Positions 48,602 through 59,029 are shown, counted from the stretch's first letter. The stretch is DNA of 64,000 nucleotides from Mariniblastus fucicola (GCF_008087665.1 NZ_CP042912.1:3162001-3226000), one strand, 5' to 3'. Translations and numbers: made by a program. The notes: generated by a model from the letters alone, not told the origin.

Positions 48602-49093
48602 ATGATCCGTCCAGTCCAGGCGTCTGACGCCGCCGCGTTCGCCGACATCTACAATCACTATATCGACGAAACGATTGTGACGTTCGAATACGATCGGGTC
48701 GACGCCTCAGTCTTCGAGGCTCGGATCCGCAACGTCACCGATGGTGGATTTCCGTGGCTGAGTTTTGTCGATCCGGAAACGGACCAGGTCGTCGGATTTG
48801 CTTACGCGGGCAAGTGGCGTGAACGAGTCGCGTACCGCTTCGTTGTCGAAAGCGCAATTTATCTTCGCGACGGGTGGGGAGGGCAGGGCATCGGCAAGCG
48901 ATTGTATCTGGAGCTGTTTCAGCAATTGCGTGAGAGAAAGTTTCGCAGCGTGATCGCCGGAATTTCGCTGCCCAACGAAGCCAGTATTGCGACGCACCGT
49001 TCGATGGGTTTTCGCAAAGTCGGTGTGTTCGAGAAAGTCGGATTCAAATTCGACCGCTGGATCGATGTCGAGTTTTGGCAATTAGAGCTGTAG
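48602..49093 (+). CDS. GNAT acetyltransferase, phosphinothricin-acetyltransferase type
   Basis: The 163-residue protein starts MIRPVQASDA, has IYNHYIDETIVTFEY, the acetyl-CoA-binding loop GWGGQGIGKRLY and ends near GFKFDRWIDVEFWQLEL. These are typical of the PAT/YncA-like GNAT subfamily, which acetylates amino groups of small molecules such as phosphinothricin or methionine sulphone. The true substrate is unknown. ATG 48602 gives the family start. It stands alone between acnA and the large cytochrome gene. Confidence 0.9.
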   Translation: MIRPVQASDAAAFADIYNHYIDETIVTFEYDRVDASVFEARIRNVTDGGFPWLSFVDPETDQVVGFAYAGKWRERVAYRFVVESAIYLRDGWGGQGIGKRLYLELFQQLRERKFRSVIAGISLPNEASIATHRSMGFRKVGVFEKVGFKFDRWIDVEFWQLEL

Positions 49094-49209
49094 CCCGCAT
49101 CGCGGATACCGATCAACAGGATTTGGCGAGTCGCCGCTGACGTTCTCTCGCAAGGCGAAAAAAAAGGGCGGGCAACATTGCCCACCCTGTGTGAATCTGC
49201 AACGGCCGC

Positions 49210-52200
49210 CTATTCGTGACCCGCTGCCGCTGGGGCTACAGGTGTGACGCGTTTGGAAAGGTACTCGACCAGGTCTCGCAACTCGTCTTTCGTAAGTTGC
49301 TCAGCCATTCCCTCAGGCATCGAAGACTTTCCGTCTTTTCTGCCTTCGATGGTGTCGAGGTCAATCCAGCTGACGACACCTTCATTGTCCATCAACGCGA
49401 GCTGCGTTTCGGTTTGTTCTTTGACGACTCCGACGTGAGTCAAGCCATCGTCTGTTGCCACAATAATTTGCCCGAACCCATCCGCGATCTTTGCATTTGG
49501 ATCAACGACAGACTCCAAAACGCCGAACCGATCGTAGATTTTCCCAACGCCTGAAATATCGGGCCCGACTCGGCCTCCGTCACCATCAATGCGATGGCAA
49601 CGTCGACAGGAAACTTCTCCCTTGTAGCGGAACACGTCGCGTCCCGCATCCGCGTCGCCGCCTTTCAACGCCCACGTGTAACGGTCCGCCAGCTTTGGTT
49701 TCGCGGCAAGATCGTTCAGGTATCCGCTGGCTTTTTCAGCCAACGTTCCCCCACGCTGTTCACAAGCTTTGAGGACATCGAGTCCAAGTTCCTGAGTCAA
49801 CGAGCCATCTTTTAAAGCGGTGAACGCGTTGTTGAGCATCGTTTCACTTTCAGGATTCTTCATGTTGCCAAGCGTTACGAAAGCCTTTTGCTTTTGCTGA
49901 ATGACGCCTTTCTCCGTGCTGTTGTCTTCGATGAGTTTCCCAAGCTTCAAGGCAGCCAACGACGGATCTTTTCGGGACAGCACATCAATGTAGGCCGACG
50001 TGAGCTCGCGAGGCATCGCGTCGCCTTCAGCGTCAAGCGACGTGAGAGCATTGTCGAGACCTTCGAACTTCAGTTCCTCAAGCGAAACCAACGCCGAAGC
50101 GCGCGTCTGGCCGCGGGCATTTTTGTCCATCACAATGTTCAGGATCTGCGGTGCAGCTTTCTTGACCCGAAGTTTCGCTGCGACATTGACGACCTCAGCC
50201 ACGACTGTTTTGTCAATCGAATCAAGGTTGTCGAGGACGTCGCCAAGCACGGCAACTGCGTCGGCAACATTGCGGCGCGAATTGTCGATCTGGCGATACG
50301 AATTGTTAACGGGATCATGTGGATCTGGAGTTTCCCATGCTCCCAGTAACTTCATCGCGTCGATTTTTCGGTCCGACTCATAGTCGCTTTCGGAAACGAA
50401 TTTGCCCAACCGTTCTGCTGACGCTTTGTCACCGATTCGATTGTTGGCACTGATCGCGCGACGAATCATGTGATCCGACAGCCCCGATTTGGCGACCAGT
50501 TTCGCCAGCGGTTCCATCACATCATCCATTTGTAAATCGTGTACGGCTCGAGCTGCTTCAAGAGCAATCTTTGCGTCCGAATCGTCAACCAGTTTACCGA
50601 GCAATCGTGAGACATAGGTGTTGTCTCGCGTGTTCAGCACATTGAACTCGAACTGTTTGCGAAGTGCGACCACGGTCGCCAGGCGAACGGCAGCCGACTC
50701 ATGCGAGGCCATCGCATCGATGAAGTTGGATTCGCCTTTTTCGTGTTCCTTGATCGCGATTCCACGGATCGCCATGATGCCTCCATGACGAACGATTGGG
50801 TCCGTGTTGTCGTTCTCGGTCAGCAGTTTCACAATCGCGTCGGCTGAGGAATCGTTTCCGATCGTGCCCAGCCCCATCGCTGCTTCATAGCGAACTTTGG
50901 CGCTCTCGTCAGCACAATGCTTGACCAACTTCGCCTGCATTGCGGGAAAGAACTCAGTCGCCAAACGAACGGCTTCGCGACGCACGAATTGATCGCCATC
51001 GTCGAACCACGCCAGCATCTGTTTTTCCAGTTTTTCATCCGCAGCCATTCCACCGCGGAGCAATTGTCCGATTCCCCACATCGCGTGGATGCGAGGTAGC
51101 GTTGCGTCTCCTCCGGAAGCCGACGTTCGAAGCATGTCCACGTCCTTACGGCGAACCAATTCGAACTGTGCCTCTTGTCGCACGCGTTGGTCTTTATGGC
51201 CGAGCAGGCCGGCGACTTCTTCAACCGGTTTGTCGGCAAGTCCGTCACGCAGGATGGATTCAACTTCTTTGACGATCGGATCCTTGATCTTTTCCTCATC
51301 GAAGAACGTATAGATCCGGCCCTTGTTTTCCCCTTCCCAACCGAACACCCAGTCAGAAAGATAGAGCTTGCCGTCGGAAGCAAAATCGATGTCCGTTACT
51401 AGCGTCGCCCAAAACGGTTGCTCGTCATCGACCAGTTCGTAAAACGCTCCTTGTGGCTTGTTGCGAAACGAACGTACGCCGCTGTTTCCTGGAGTACCGC
51501 GGAAGTCGCAGAGAAAGAACCGCTCGTTGAAATCGTCTGAAAATCCGGTGCCCGGGTAGTACTCAAGCCCCGACGGTCCATCAGAAATGTTTTTGATACA
51601 CGGGATCACATAAGCCGGTTTGTCCGTGTTTTCATCATCCCAAATCAACTCGCGATTCCACGGTCCGCGATCGCCAAGGTATTGAAAATACATTCGCCAG
51701 CCAGAGTCGCCGCCGGGAACGACGTAAGTCCAACGTGCTTCGTCGCCACCGTCGGAGTTGTTGTCTCCGGTGAACAGGTCGCCATAGTCGTCGAACGCGA
51801 GTTCCTGCGGGTTACGCAAACCGGTTGCGAAAACTTCCAGGTTGCTGCCGTCGAGATTGCAACGGAAAACAGCTCCACTGGCTGGATCACGCAAGTTCGG
51901 TGCAATGTCGTAGCCGCGGTCCCCGATGCTGAAATACAAGCGTCCGTCAGGCCCAACAATCAATCCATGCGAATCATGTCCGCGAAACGCAAAACGGACT
52001 CCGTAACCTGTCGATAGCGACGTGCGCTCATCGGAAACGAGGTCGCCGTCAGTGTCCTTGAGCATGAACAAGTCGGGAATACATGTGTAGTAAACGTTGC
52101 CTCGATAGGAGAGCACTCCGGCACCGGTTCCCATTTCCAAATCGTTGAAGCCATTGGCGAAGACTTTTGAAACGTCTGCTTTGCCGTCGCCGTCCGTGTC

Positions 52201-52716
52201 GGACAACACACGGATGCGATCGTCGAAACGCGTGTACGATTCTTTGGCTTCCGGGTGATGCTTAAGCACATAGTCAATCCGGTCCTGAACGGTCTGGGCC
52301 TGCAGGTCGTCGTCCAGCCAATACGAGTGATTCCGATTGTCTTCGATCGCTTTTCCCTGGCGATACGTTTCGCAAACATACATATTGCCCTGGTAGTCAC
52401 GGTGGATGGCGACAATGTTGCCAACGTCAGGCTCGGCAGCGTACTGCTCGCAGATGACGCCTTCCGGGAACTTGAAAGAATCGATCGCCGACACGCCCGC
52501 GTTACTGGCTGCGGCCAGCACAGGCTCTTCTGGCGCAGGTGTCTCGTTGTCGTCATCGTTCAAAATTCGAGCGGCATGAAGTGGCGAAAGTCCGCTATCC
52601 GAAAGCAACGCGGTGGCGACAACTGCCACGCCCAGTACTGAGCAGATTCCGCTTAGCAGCACTCGGGAAACTGACTGCCAACGGCAACATCCTGTCGATT
52701 CTGGTCTCAAACTCAT
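49210..52716 (-). CDS. PVC-type heme-binding CxxCH protein
   Basis: This 1168-residue protein is exported. The N-terminal helix is followed by an acidic linker, a propeller of the membrane-bound dehydrogenase type (residues about 100-520, with DTDGDGKADVSKVF, GHDSHGLIVGPDG and GDNNSDGGDEARW), a long stretch of HEAT-like helical repeats (about 560-1010), and a C-terminal cytochrome c domain with CRRCH near residue 1036 and VGPDISGVG. The family is largely confined to planctomycetes and their relatives, and may take part in sugar oxidation or electron transfer; its true reaction is unknown. The start is chosen at MSLRPEST, as the preceding frame is not conserved. Confidence 0.93.
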   Translation of the reverse strand: MSLRPESTGCCRWQSVSRVLLSGICSVLGVAVVATALLSDSGLSPLHAARILNDDDNETPAPEEPVLAAASNAGVSAIDSFKFPEGVICEQYAAEPDVGNIVAIHRDYQGNMYVCETYRQGKAIEDNRNHSYWLDDDLQAQTVQDRIDYVLKHHPEAKESYTRFDDRIRVLSDTDGDGKADVSKVFANGFNDLEMGTGAGVLSYRGNVYYTCIPDLFMLKDTDGDLVSDERTSLSTGYGVRFAFRGHDSHGLIVGPDGRLYFSIGDRGYDIAPNLRDPASGAVFRCNLDGSNLEVFATGLRNPQELAFDDYGDLFTGDNNSDGGDEARWTYVVPGGDSGWRMYFQYLGDRGPWNRELIWDDENTDKPAYVIPCIKNISDGPSGLEYYPGTGFSDDFNERFFLCDFRGTPGNSGVRSFRNKPQGAFYELVDDEQPFWATLVTDIDFASDGKLYLSDWVFGWEGENKGRIYTFFDEEKIKDPIVKEVESILRDGLADKPVEEVAGLLGHKDQRVRQEAQFELVRRKDVDMLRTSASGGDATLPRIHAMWGIGQLLRGGMAADEKLEKQMLAWFDDGDQFVRREAVRLATEFFPAMQAKLVKHCADESAKVRYEAAMGLGTIGNDSSADAIVKLLTENDNTDPIVRHGGIMAIRGIAIKEHEKGESNFIDAMASHESAAVRLATVVALRKQFEFNVLNTRDNTYVSRLLGKLVDDSDAKIALEAARAVHDLQMDDVMEPLAKLVAKSGLSDHMIRRAISANNRIGDKASAERLGKFVSESDYESDRKIDAMKLLGAWETPDPHDPVNNSYRQIDNSRRNVADAVAVLGDVLDNLDSIDKTVVAEVVNVAAKLRVKKAAPQILNIVMDKNARGQTRASALVSLEELKFEGLDNALTSLDAEGDAMPRELTSAYIDVLSRKDPSLAALKLGKLIEDNSTEKGVIQQKQKAFVTLGNMKNPESETMLNNAFTALKDGSLTQELGLDVLKACEQRGGTLAEKASGYLNDLAAKPKLADRYTWALKGGDADAGRDVFRYKGEVSCRRCHRIDGDGGRVGPDISGVGKIYDRFGVLESVVDPNAKIADGFGQIIVATDDGLTHVGVVKEQTETQLALMDNEGVVSWIDLDTIEGRKDGKSSMPEGMAEQLTKDELRDLVEYLSKRVTPVAPAAAGHE

Positions 52717-53439
52717 CAAGCCTGTCTCACTATGGTTTTCTACGCTGCGGCCGTTTGGAAACGAGTCAGGGAGCTGCCGCGAAAGACTTCCCTGCTGATA
52801 ATATAACCCACGATTGTTGCACGACGATCTGATATTGTCACGGCAACGCGAAGATCGCCGCCTATAGAGCTCTTTGGAGGGGGCAAGCGCGGTGGAATGG
52901 CTGATCGGGCTTGACCCAGTTTTTAGATCACTCGTTCGCACGATAAGGGCGGCTGATTCTCATTGCGGACGAGACTAAGCCCTCGAACAACGTTGGTCAG
53001 GCCTTTTCCATACGCAGAATGCGGGATGAAGTGATCTGTCGTCGTTTCGCGGATGACCATGCATCGCTCGTTAAGCGGATTCTCATTCTGCGAGGGGCGA
53101 GCTTTGTCTGTGGAGATTTTACTGAGCCTTGGCCGTCGTCGCTGTGTCGAAGACATTCGTGGATTATTAGTAAGTGGTCTTTTCTAAATCGTCGATTCAA
53201 TTAAGATTCCGGTGCGGAATAATCTCGGCCTTTAGCCAGTGGTGACCAAAACCGCCAGGAGTCCATTTTTCGATTCGACTGGAATCGATTCAATAACGTC
53301 GCTTTCTTTGACTCCTTGAGCATCAACGCAGCATTTGCGTTACCGGTCCACAATTGCTTTGCCGAACATTACCGTGTTGATTTTGCGAATATTTATTAAC
53401 TTCTCACCCTACGGGACAACGCTAGTTGCTGGTGCTTGA
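52717..53439. other. Long non-coding stretch before fusA
   Basis: About 720 bases lack a believable gene. GATTCTCATT occurs near 52956 and 53076, and CGCAGAATG near 53022 pairs with CATTCTGCG near 53084; these may be binding sites or remnants. The fusA promoter and leader must lie in the right part, which is AT-rich near 53380-53400. Confidence 0.4.
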
Positions 53440-55545
53440 ATGAACCTGAAAAAAGTCCGAAACATCGGTATCTCCGCCCACATTGACTCCGGAAAAACGA
53501 CTCTGAGTGAGCGTATCCTGTTTTACACAGGTCGTATTCACAAGATTGAGGAAGTTCGCGGTGGCGGTGACGGCGCGACCATGGACCACATGGAACTCGA
53601 GAAGGAGCGCGGCATCACGATCACAAGTGCTGCGACGTCAGTGACTTGGGGTGATTACTCAATCAACCTGATCGACACGCCTGGTCACGTTGACTTCACG
53701 GTTGAAGTAGAGCGTTCGCTTCGCGTTCTCGACGGCGCCGTTCTGGTTCTGTGCTCGGTCGGTGGTGTTCAGGCTCAATCGCTTACTGTGGATCGTCAAA
53801 TGCGACGTTACGGTGTGCCTCGTTTGGCTTTCATCAACAAGATGGACCGAACGGGTGCGGATCCGTTTAGCGTTATGCAACAGATGCGCGACAAGCTCAA
53901 CGCGAACGCCGTCATGTTCCAGTACCCAATTGGGGCTGGCGAAACTTTCGAAGGTTGTGTCGACCTGATCACAGGCAAGGCGTATTACCACGAAGGTGCC
54001 AAGGGCGAGAAAGTCATTGAGAAAGATTGCCCTGAGGAGCTCAAGGACGAAGTTGCTGAAAAGCGTCAGGAAATGCTCGAGGCACTTTCGATGTTCAGCG
54101 ACGAGATGATGGAAATGCTTCTCAGCGAAGAAGAAGTTCCTAGCGAGTTGGTTTACAAAGTTGCCAAAGAAGCGATTCAGTCGCAAAGTATCACGCCAGT
54201 CTACATGGGCACGGCATTGGGCAACAAAGGAGTCCAGCCTTTGATCGACGCGGTTTGTGAATACTTGCCGTCACCGCTGGAGCGTGAGATCAAGGCGAAA
54301 GCTTTTGACAATCCGGAAGAGGAATATCCGCTTGAGCCAGATCCGAAGAAGCCATTCGTTGGCATGGGGTTCAAGCTCGTCGAAGACGCGTTCGGCCAGC
54401 TGACTTACATGCGTATCTACCAAGGTACGATCAAGAAGGGTGAAACGTATTACAACCAGCGTACCGGACGTAAAGAACGTTTCAGCCGAATTGTTCGTAT
54501 GCACTCGGATAAACGTGAAGAGCTCGATGAAGCCGAAGCTGGCGATATCGTTGCGATCATGGGTATCGATGCGGCTTCTGGTGATACTTACGCCGATGCA
54601 CCGAAGATGTGTTCACTGGAAAACATTTTCGTTCCAGAAGCCGTTATCACCGTCGCGATCGAACCTGCTGAGCGTAGCTCGAGCGAAAAACTTGGTAAAG
54701 CTTTACAGCGTTTCCGCAAGGAAGATCCTACGTTCCGCGTTTCTACCGACGAAGAGTCTGGTGAAACGTTGATCGCGGGAATGGGTGAGCTTCACCTCGA
54801 TATTTACGTTGAGCGTATCAAGCGTGAATACAAACTTGAAGTCACCGTTGGTGCTCCGAAAGTTTCGTATCGCGAGACGCCGACGAAGTCTGCTGATTTC
54901 GACTACAAGCACAAGAAACAGTCTGGTGGTTCGGGTCAATTCGCTCACATCAAAGGTGCTCTGGAAGTTCTCGCTGAGGACGACGAAGAGGGCGGCGACG
55001 AGCGTTTTGTATTCGAGGATTCGATCGTTTCTGGTCGTATTCCAAAGCAGTTCATTCCTGCGGTTGAAAAAGGTCTACGGACTTCGATCGTCAAAGGTGT
55101 GCTCGCCGAGTACCCGGTTGTGGGACTGAAGTGTCACCTCAAAGACGGTTCGTACCACGACGTTGACTCTTCAGAGATGGCGTTCCAGACGGCTGCTCGC
55201 GGTATGTTCCGTGAGTACATGCCAAAGACAAAACCGGTTCTGCTTGAGCCAGTGATGTTGGTCGAAATCGAATCACCGGAGCAATTCCAGGGTGGTATCG
55301 TTGGTGACCTGACATCGCGTCGTGGCATCGTTGAATCAACCGACGTGAAAGCGGACGGCACGGTCACGATCATGTGCGAAGTTCCACTCAGTGAGACTTT
55401 CGGATACGCGACTGACTTGCGTTCGATGTCGCAGGGACAGGCAACTTTCTCGATGGAAGTCAAAGGTTACCGTCAGGTACCTGGCAACATCCAGGAAGAA
55501 GTCGTTGAGAAGCGTCGCAAGGAAAAAGAAGAACGCAACAAGTAG
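53440..55545 (+). CDS. fusA: Elongation factor G (mitochondrial/planctomycete-like type)
   Basis: EF-G is the GTPase that drives translocation on the ribosome. The 701-residue protein has G1 [10 protein letters not shown]3 DTPGHVDF, G4 NKMDRTGAD and the usual five domains. The opening [16 protein letters not shown] and the switch region with [16 protein letters not shown] are more like mitochondrial EF-G1 and the spirochaete/planctomycete paralogue than the standard form with GAxxMDWM. Codon use is biased, with many CGT and GTT codons, which suggests high expression. It is not next to ribosomal protein genes. A strong terminator follows. Confidence 0.96.
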   Translation: MNLKKVRNIGISAHIDSGKTTLSERILFYTGRIHKIEEVRGGGDGATMDHMELEKERGITITSAATSVTWGDYSINLIDTPGHVDFTVEVERSLRVLDGAVLVLCSVGGVQAQSLTVDRQMRRYGVPRLAFINKMDRTGADPFSVMQQMRDKLNANAVMFQYPIGAGETFEGCVDLITGKAYYHEGAKGEKVIEKDCPEELKDEVAEKRQEMLEALSMFSDEMMEMLLSEEEVPSELVYKVAKEAIQSQSITPVYMGTALGNKGVQPLIDAVCEYLPSPLEREIKAKAFDNPEEEYPLEPDPKKPFVGMGFKLVEDAFGQLTYMRIYQGTIKKGETYYNQRTGRKERFSRIVRMHSDKREELDEAEAGDIVAIMGIDAASGDTYADAPKMCSLENIFVPEAVITVAIEPAERSSSEKLGKALQRFRKEDPTFRVSTDEESGETLIAGMGELHLDIYVERIKREYKLEVTVGAPKVSYRETPTKSADFDYKHKKQSGGSGQFAHIKGALEVLAEDDEEGGDERFVFEDSIVSGRIPKQFIPAVEKGLRTSIVKGVLAEYPVVGLKCHLKDGSYHDVDSSEMAFQTAARGMFREYMPKTKPVLLEPVMLVEIESPEQFQGGIVGDLTSRRGIVESTDVKADGTVTIMCEVPLSETFGYATDLRSMSQGQATFSMEVKGYRQVPGNIQEEVVEKRRKEKEERNK

Positions 55546-55570
55546 GCTTCAGCCAACTTTTTGAATTCAG

Positions 55571-55604
55571 AGCGGTGAGCAATGTTTTGCTCACCGCTTT
55601 TTTT
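55571..55604 (+). terminator. Rho-independent terminator of fusA
   Basis: A perfect 12-base stem (55571-55582 with 55587-55598) with a four-base loop TGTT is followed by a run of T. It begins 25 bases after the fusA stop. Confidence 0.93.
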
Positions 55605-56058
55605 GTGGCTGGTTGTAATCAGCAAGTCCACTTTCTGGTTGCGCCTTGAAACCTCCGGTAGGAAGTCAGAGAAAAGGCCTGAGGGGCAGAGCAGTAGTGC
55701 AGGATGCTGGTCCATTTTCGTCATTCGATTGCGTTTCTGTCTCGTCCAGCAAAAGGTTGCGAGGCCGGACGATAGCGCGAGGCGAATGCCCTGAGTCGGG
55801 TGAACCCGTTCAATGGTGGCTATGCGGCGACAGCAAATTTTGAATGCCGTGAAGACTGTGCAATAGCGCGTTCTGAAACTTGTTGCCCTGATCCAATCTC
55901 ACGACAAGCGGTGTAAGAGGGTAATCATCAGTCGCTTTATGCGGATGGAATTTCACAAATTCATCGGCTGGTTCGATAAGGATTAAGCCCGGAACAGTTT
56001 CACCTGGATGAACCATGATTCCGTGATCGAAACTCCTTATCGCAACCCAAGTGCTCAA
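55605..56058. other. Mostly non-coding stretch with a doubtful minus-strand frame
   Basis: A minus-strand frame (55810-56058, 82 residues from a TTG, or shorter from an ATG at HGIMVHPG) has plausible composition but no family and no clear ribosome-binding site. It starts next to the opposing PEP-CTERM-like gene. I leave it as possible, not as a gene. Confidence 0.35.
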
Positions 56059-56547
56059 ATGCGTTTGCTCTTTCTAATGTTCGTTCTCCTGGCAGTTTCG
56101 GTGCCGCGTGTCGCAATTGCTGAACAAGTTGATCCCAACGCATTCGACGGGATTACGACAGGAGACCGCGCCAGCTACGATCAAATCATTGAAGGAACTC
56201 CGGATTCCGTCGTTTCTTGGATCGGAAGCGAAGACCTGGCTACAAAGACGGAGCTTGATCAGCCATCGACTGTCGGAAACTTGAGCTATCTCGACGAGCT
56301 TGTCGGCAACGAGCAAGTCACTATTGCTGCCAGCATCGAAGACATCGCGGACGATTCCAACGTGGCTGACTCGAAGGGCTACTTTACGATCGACTACTCG
56401 TCGGATGCGCACGCGTTCATCGAGACCAGCGACGAAAGAAGTCGCGGGTTCAGCATTGAAACGGTTGCCGTCTCCGAACCGACCACGCTCTCTTTTGGAT
56501 TTCTCAGCCTGTTGGTGTGCGGAGTCAGCCGAAGATCAAGAGGCTGA
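56059..56547 (+). CDS. Secreted protein with a PEP-CTERM-like tail
   Basis: The 162-residue protein has a signal peptide (MRLLFLMFVLL to AIAEQ), an acidic middle part rich in Asp, Ser and Thr without Cys, and a C-terminal tail SEPTTLSFGFLSLLVCGVSRRSRG-like: a short SEP motif, a hydrophobic helix and an Arg-rich end. The tail fits exosortase sorting although the usual V-P-E-P is altered to V-S-E-P. The mature domain is unknown. ATG 56059 is chosen; the frame is open 17 codons upstream. Confidence 0.65.
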   Translation: MRLLFLMFVLLAVSVPRVAIAEQVDPNAFDGITTGDRASYDQIIEGTPDSVVSWIGSEDLATKTELDQPSTVGNLSYLDELVGNEQVTIAASIEDIADDSNVADSKGYFTIDYSSDAHAFIETSDERSRGFSIETVAVSEPTTLSFGFLSLLVCGVSRRSRG

Positions 56548-56562
56548 AAACGGAATCAGCGA

Positions 56563-57108
56563 CTAAGGCTGTAGTTTTAGTTTCTTATACATGATATGAG
56601 CGTCCACGTAATTGAAACGCGGATGGTAGAAGGCATCGGGAAGAGTTCCGACGATCGCAAACCCGTGTTTTTTCCAAAGGCGAATGGCTGCTTCGTTGGT
56701 GGCCACGACAAGGTTGTATTGCATGGCTTGAAAGCCGCGGATGATGGCTTTTTGCTGAGAGTGTTCACACATCGCCGATGCAACGCCTTTGCCTCGGGCT
56801 TTGTCCGAAACGACGTAGCCGCAATTGCTGACATGATTGCCGGGGCCGGCATGGTTGGCCTTAATGTAGTACGTCCCGATGACCTCGCGATCCTCGTTCA
56901 ACGCAACAAAAGTCGCCAATGGTGATTCAACCCAAAAGTGGCGAGCCATCTCTTCGGTGATGTCTGTTGGGAAAGGGTAAGTCTCACCCGCGCGGAGCAC
57001 GGGTTCGAGAATCTGCCAAGTTGCTGGCCAATCCGAGTCTTCAAATGGTCGTATCATCGCTAAAGATTTCGCGTCGGGTTCTGGGATCGCTGTTTGGGAA
57101 ATAAGCAT
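56563..57108 (-). CDS. GNAT family N-acetyltransferase
   Basis: The 181-residue protein contains IRPFEDSDWPATWQI, GTYYIKANHAGPGNHVSNCGYVV, the acetyl-CoA loop SDKARGKGVASAMC, and the end motif LWKKHGFAIVGTLPDAF. It belongs to the common GNAT group with unknown acceptor. The ATG at 57108 has GGAG six bases upstream; an ATG four codons earlier is the alternative. It is 131 bases after nfsB on the same strand, so cotranscription is possible. Confidence 0.88.
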   Translation of the reverse strand: MLISQTAIPEPDAKSLAMIRPFEDSDWPATWQILEPVLRAGETYPFPTDITEEMARHFWVESPLATFVALNEDREVIGTYYIKANHAGPGNHVSNCGYVVSDKARGKGVASAMCEHSQQKAIIRGFQAMQYNLVVATNEAAIRLWKKHGFAIVGTLPDAFYHPRFNYVDAHIMYKKLKLQP

Positions 57109-57239
57109 GTTCGACTCCATGATCGTTCATGCTGCAGTCGCAATTCCATCGGAAGGACAAGGCAGCGACTGGATGATACGTTGATGAACAACACGGCTAT
57201 TCGTCTGGCGTAAACAGAGAATGCCGTGTCGGAAAGACT

Positions 57240-57935
57240 TTAGACTTCAGTCAAGATCTCGGCGTACGGCAATCGAGACTTCGGGAGATTGGCGTTGTAG
57301 TCTTCTTCTGGATCGTGATATCCGAGCGTCACGACGACAAGGCTAGAGTATCCCTTTTCACGGAGGCCAAGTTCTTCGTCGAGCACTTTGACGTCAATGC
57401 CTTCCATCGGAGTTGCGTCGATTCCCAACGTCGCGACGCCCAGCAAAAACTGACCAATGTTGAGGTAAACCTGTTTGTCGATCCAGTGCTGAACGTCCTT
57501 ATAGTCCTGCTTGTGCAAGTTGACGAACATCTTGCGTCCACCGTGCATTTTCATTTTGAAAGATGGGTCAGCAGCGAAACGCCCGTCGCGGTCCTCCTGT
57601 TGCAGCACTCTTAGCAGAAAGTCCTCTTCAATCGCGAGTCGACTGGCGAATACCACTACGTGCGAAGCGTTGCGGATCGATGGACTGTTGAATGGATACA
57701 AATCGTCGGTGGAATTGGCGATGCGATCCTTGCCTTCTTCGGACGACGCCAAAATGAAATGCCAAGGTTGGGCATTGGTGCTCGATGGACTAAATCGAAG
57801 CAGCTCTTTGACCTTGCTGATGTTCTCCGGCGAGATCTTCTTTTCACGGTCGTAGGCCTTGGCTGTATAACGCTTTTTCGCGTAGTAGGTGATGTCCCTG
57901 TCCTCTGTTCCTGTTTGCGTTTGCGTGTCTAACAT
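57240..57935 (-). CDS. nfsB: Oxygen-insensitive NAD(P)H nitroreductase, NfsB-like
   Basis: A flavin-dependent reductase of nitro compounds and quinones. The 231-residue protein follows E. coli NfsB along its length: LLRFSPSSTNAQPWHFILAS, NASHVVVFASR, QEDRDGRFA, KQVYLNIGQFLLGVATLG, GLREKGYSSLVVV and NANLPKSRLPYAEILTEV. It is the last of a minus-strand group of five redox-type genes. No regulator is in the group. The ATG at 57935 lies ahead of a short non-conserved lead. Confidence 0.93.
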   Translation of the reverse strand: MLDTQTQTGTEDRDITYYAKKRYTAKAYDREKKISPENISKVKELLRFSPSSTNAQPWHFILASSEEGKDRIANSTDDLYPFNSPSIRNASHVVVFASRLAIEEDFLLRVLQQEDRDGRFAADPSFKMKMHGGRKMFVNLHKQDYKDVQHWIDKQVYLNIGQFLLGVATLGIDATPMEGIDVKVLDEELGLREKGYSSLVVVTLGYHDPEEDYNANLPKSRLPYAEILTEV

Positions 57936-58141
57936 CTTTGTCTCCTTAAATGGCAGGTGTCAGAAAGCCGTTGTCGGTACGGCTGGCGGGATTGGTTGAT
58001 GTCTCGACTGAGTTGGCAAAGCATTCTGCTTTCGCCTGAATGCTCAGTCGATATACCGCTCTGGCTTTCCAATTGGCGATGCTTTTTCCCGTAGCAACCT
58101 GTGTGCCAGTTGGAAACCGGCAGTAAACCGCGAAGATTCGA

Positions 58142-59029
58142 TCAAAACGGAATCGGCGCTGCCCGCATGTGCGCAACTGTTCGGGACGAGCGCACTTTGT
58201 TCAAAGACACTGGACGTCTAGTCGTTAGCAATTGACGACAGTACTGATTCAATCGTCGTGACGATTTCCTTGCATTTGCTGGCATCAAGGCCATCCAAAT
58301 GGGGGGGGCGAAGCGTTCGGAGTCGTTGTCGAAGTACATGCCTGTCGCATTCGCGAATTCCTCACCAAGCGCCGCGCGTGTGAGAATCCTTGCGCCGATA
58401 GCCAGATCCTTACCGTCTGCGCCGTAGGCTTCTTTCACCATTTTGCTGCCCAGGAACGACCCGGGATTCACGGCAATTATTGCGGGACCGTCGTTTCCCA
58501 GTTCCAACGCAAGATGTCGGGACCACATCGTTAACGCCAGCTTGCTCTGCGCGTAAGCTTGGCTGTCATCGAGCCGGGGTGTTCCAGCTAACGCGCCCAA
58601 ATCAACCGGCGCTTGTGCCGCCGAAGAAAGATTGATGACTCGCCCATTCCTGTTCAGCGTCGGCAGTAGTCGTTGTGTCAGAAGCCAGGGAGCAATTGTG
58701 TTGACCATGAATCGCACGTCGAGCCCATCTTCGGTGACGGGACTGGAAACGGTGAAGACGCCTGCGTTGTTGATCAGAATGTCAATAACGCCATGCTGCT
58801 CGGAAACTGCCGCGGCGAGTGACTCCACCTCCGAAAGGCGAGACAAATCAGCTGCGTAAGTTTTGAGTTCCGTGCCCGTGAGTTGGATGTTCAAGGACTG
58901 TTTGGCAGAAGCGAGTTTCGAGGCGCTTCGACCGTGCAGCAACACCTCATGGCCTCGCGACAACAGCATTCTGGCAGTCTCTAGCCCGATGCCGCTGGTC
59001 GCGCCTGTAATGAGAATTCGTTTCGACAT
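58142..59029 (-). CDS. Short-chain dehydrogenase/reductase with probable C-terminal frameshift
   Basis: An NAD(P)-dependent SDR: TGATSGIG for the nucleotide, NNAGVF, then NLSSAAQAPV with the catalytic Ser and QAYAQSKLALTMW with the Tyr-x3-Lys pair. After RFAPP the current frame becomes unlike the family. There the gene crosses eight C residues (58301-58308 on the plus strand as G). With nine, it would read FAPPHLDGLDASK and continue to a TAG at 58218, a typical SDR end. So the last 55-60 residues given by this frame are probably wrong. Either the sequence has a homopolymer error or the tract varies in the cell. Confidence 0.85.
   Translation of the reverse strand: MSKRILITGATSGIGLETARMLLSRGHEVLLHGRSASKLASAKQSLNIQLTGTELKTYAADLSRLSEVESLAAAVSEQHGVIDILINNAGVFTVSSPVTEDGLDVRFMVNTIAPWLLTQRLLPTLNRNGRVINLSSAAQAPVDLGALAGTPRLDDSQAYAQSKLALTMWSRHLALELGNDGPAIIAVNPGSFLGSKMVKEAYGADGKDLAIGARILTRAALGEEFANATGMYFDNDSERFAPPIWMALMPANARKSSRRLNQYCRQLLTTRRPVSLNKVRSSRTVAHMRAAPIPF

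Noticed and set aside
52956-53090. Fur box from the GATTCTCATT words
   Set aside because: No palindromic partner at proper distance and no iron gene beside it; kept only as a weak observation.
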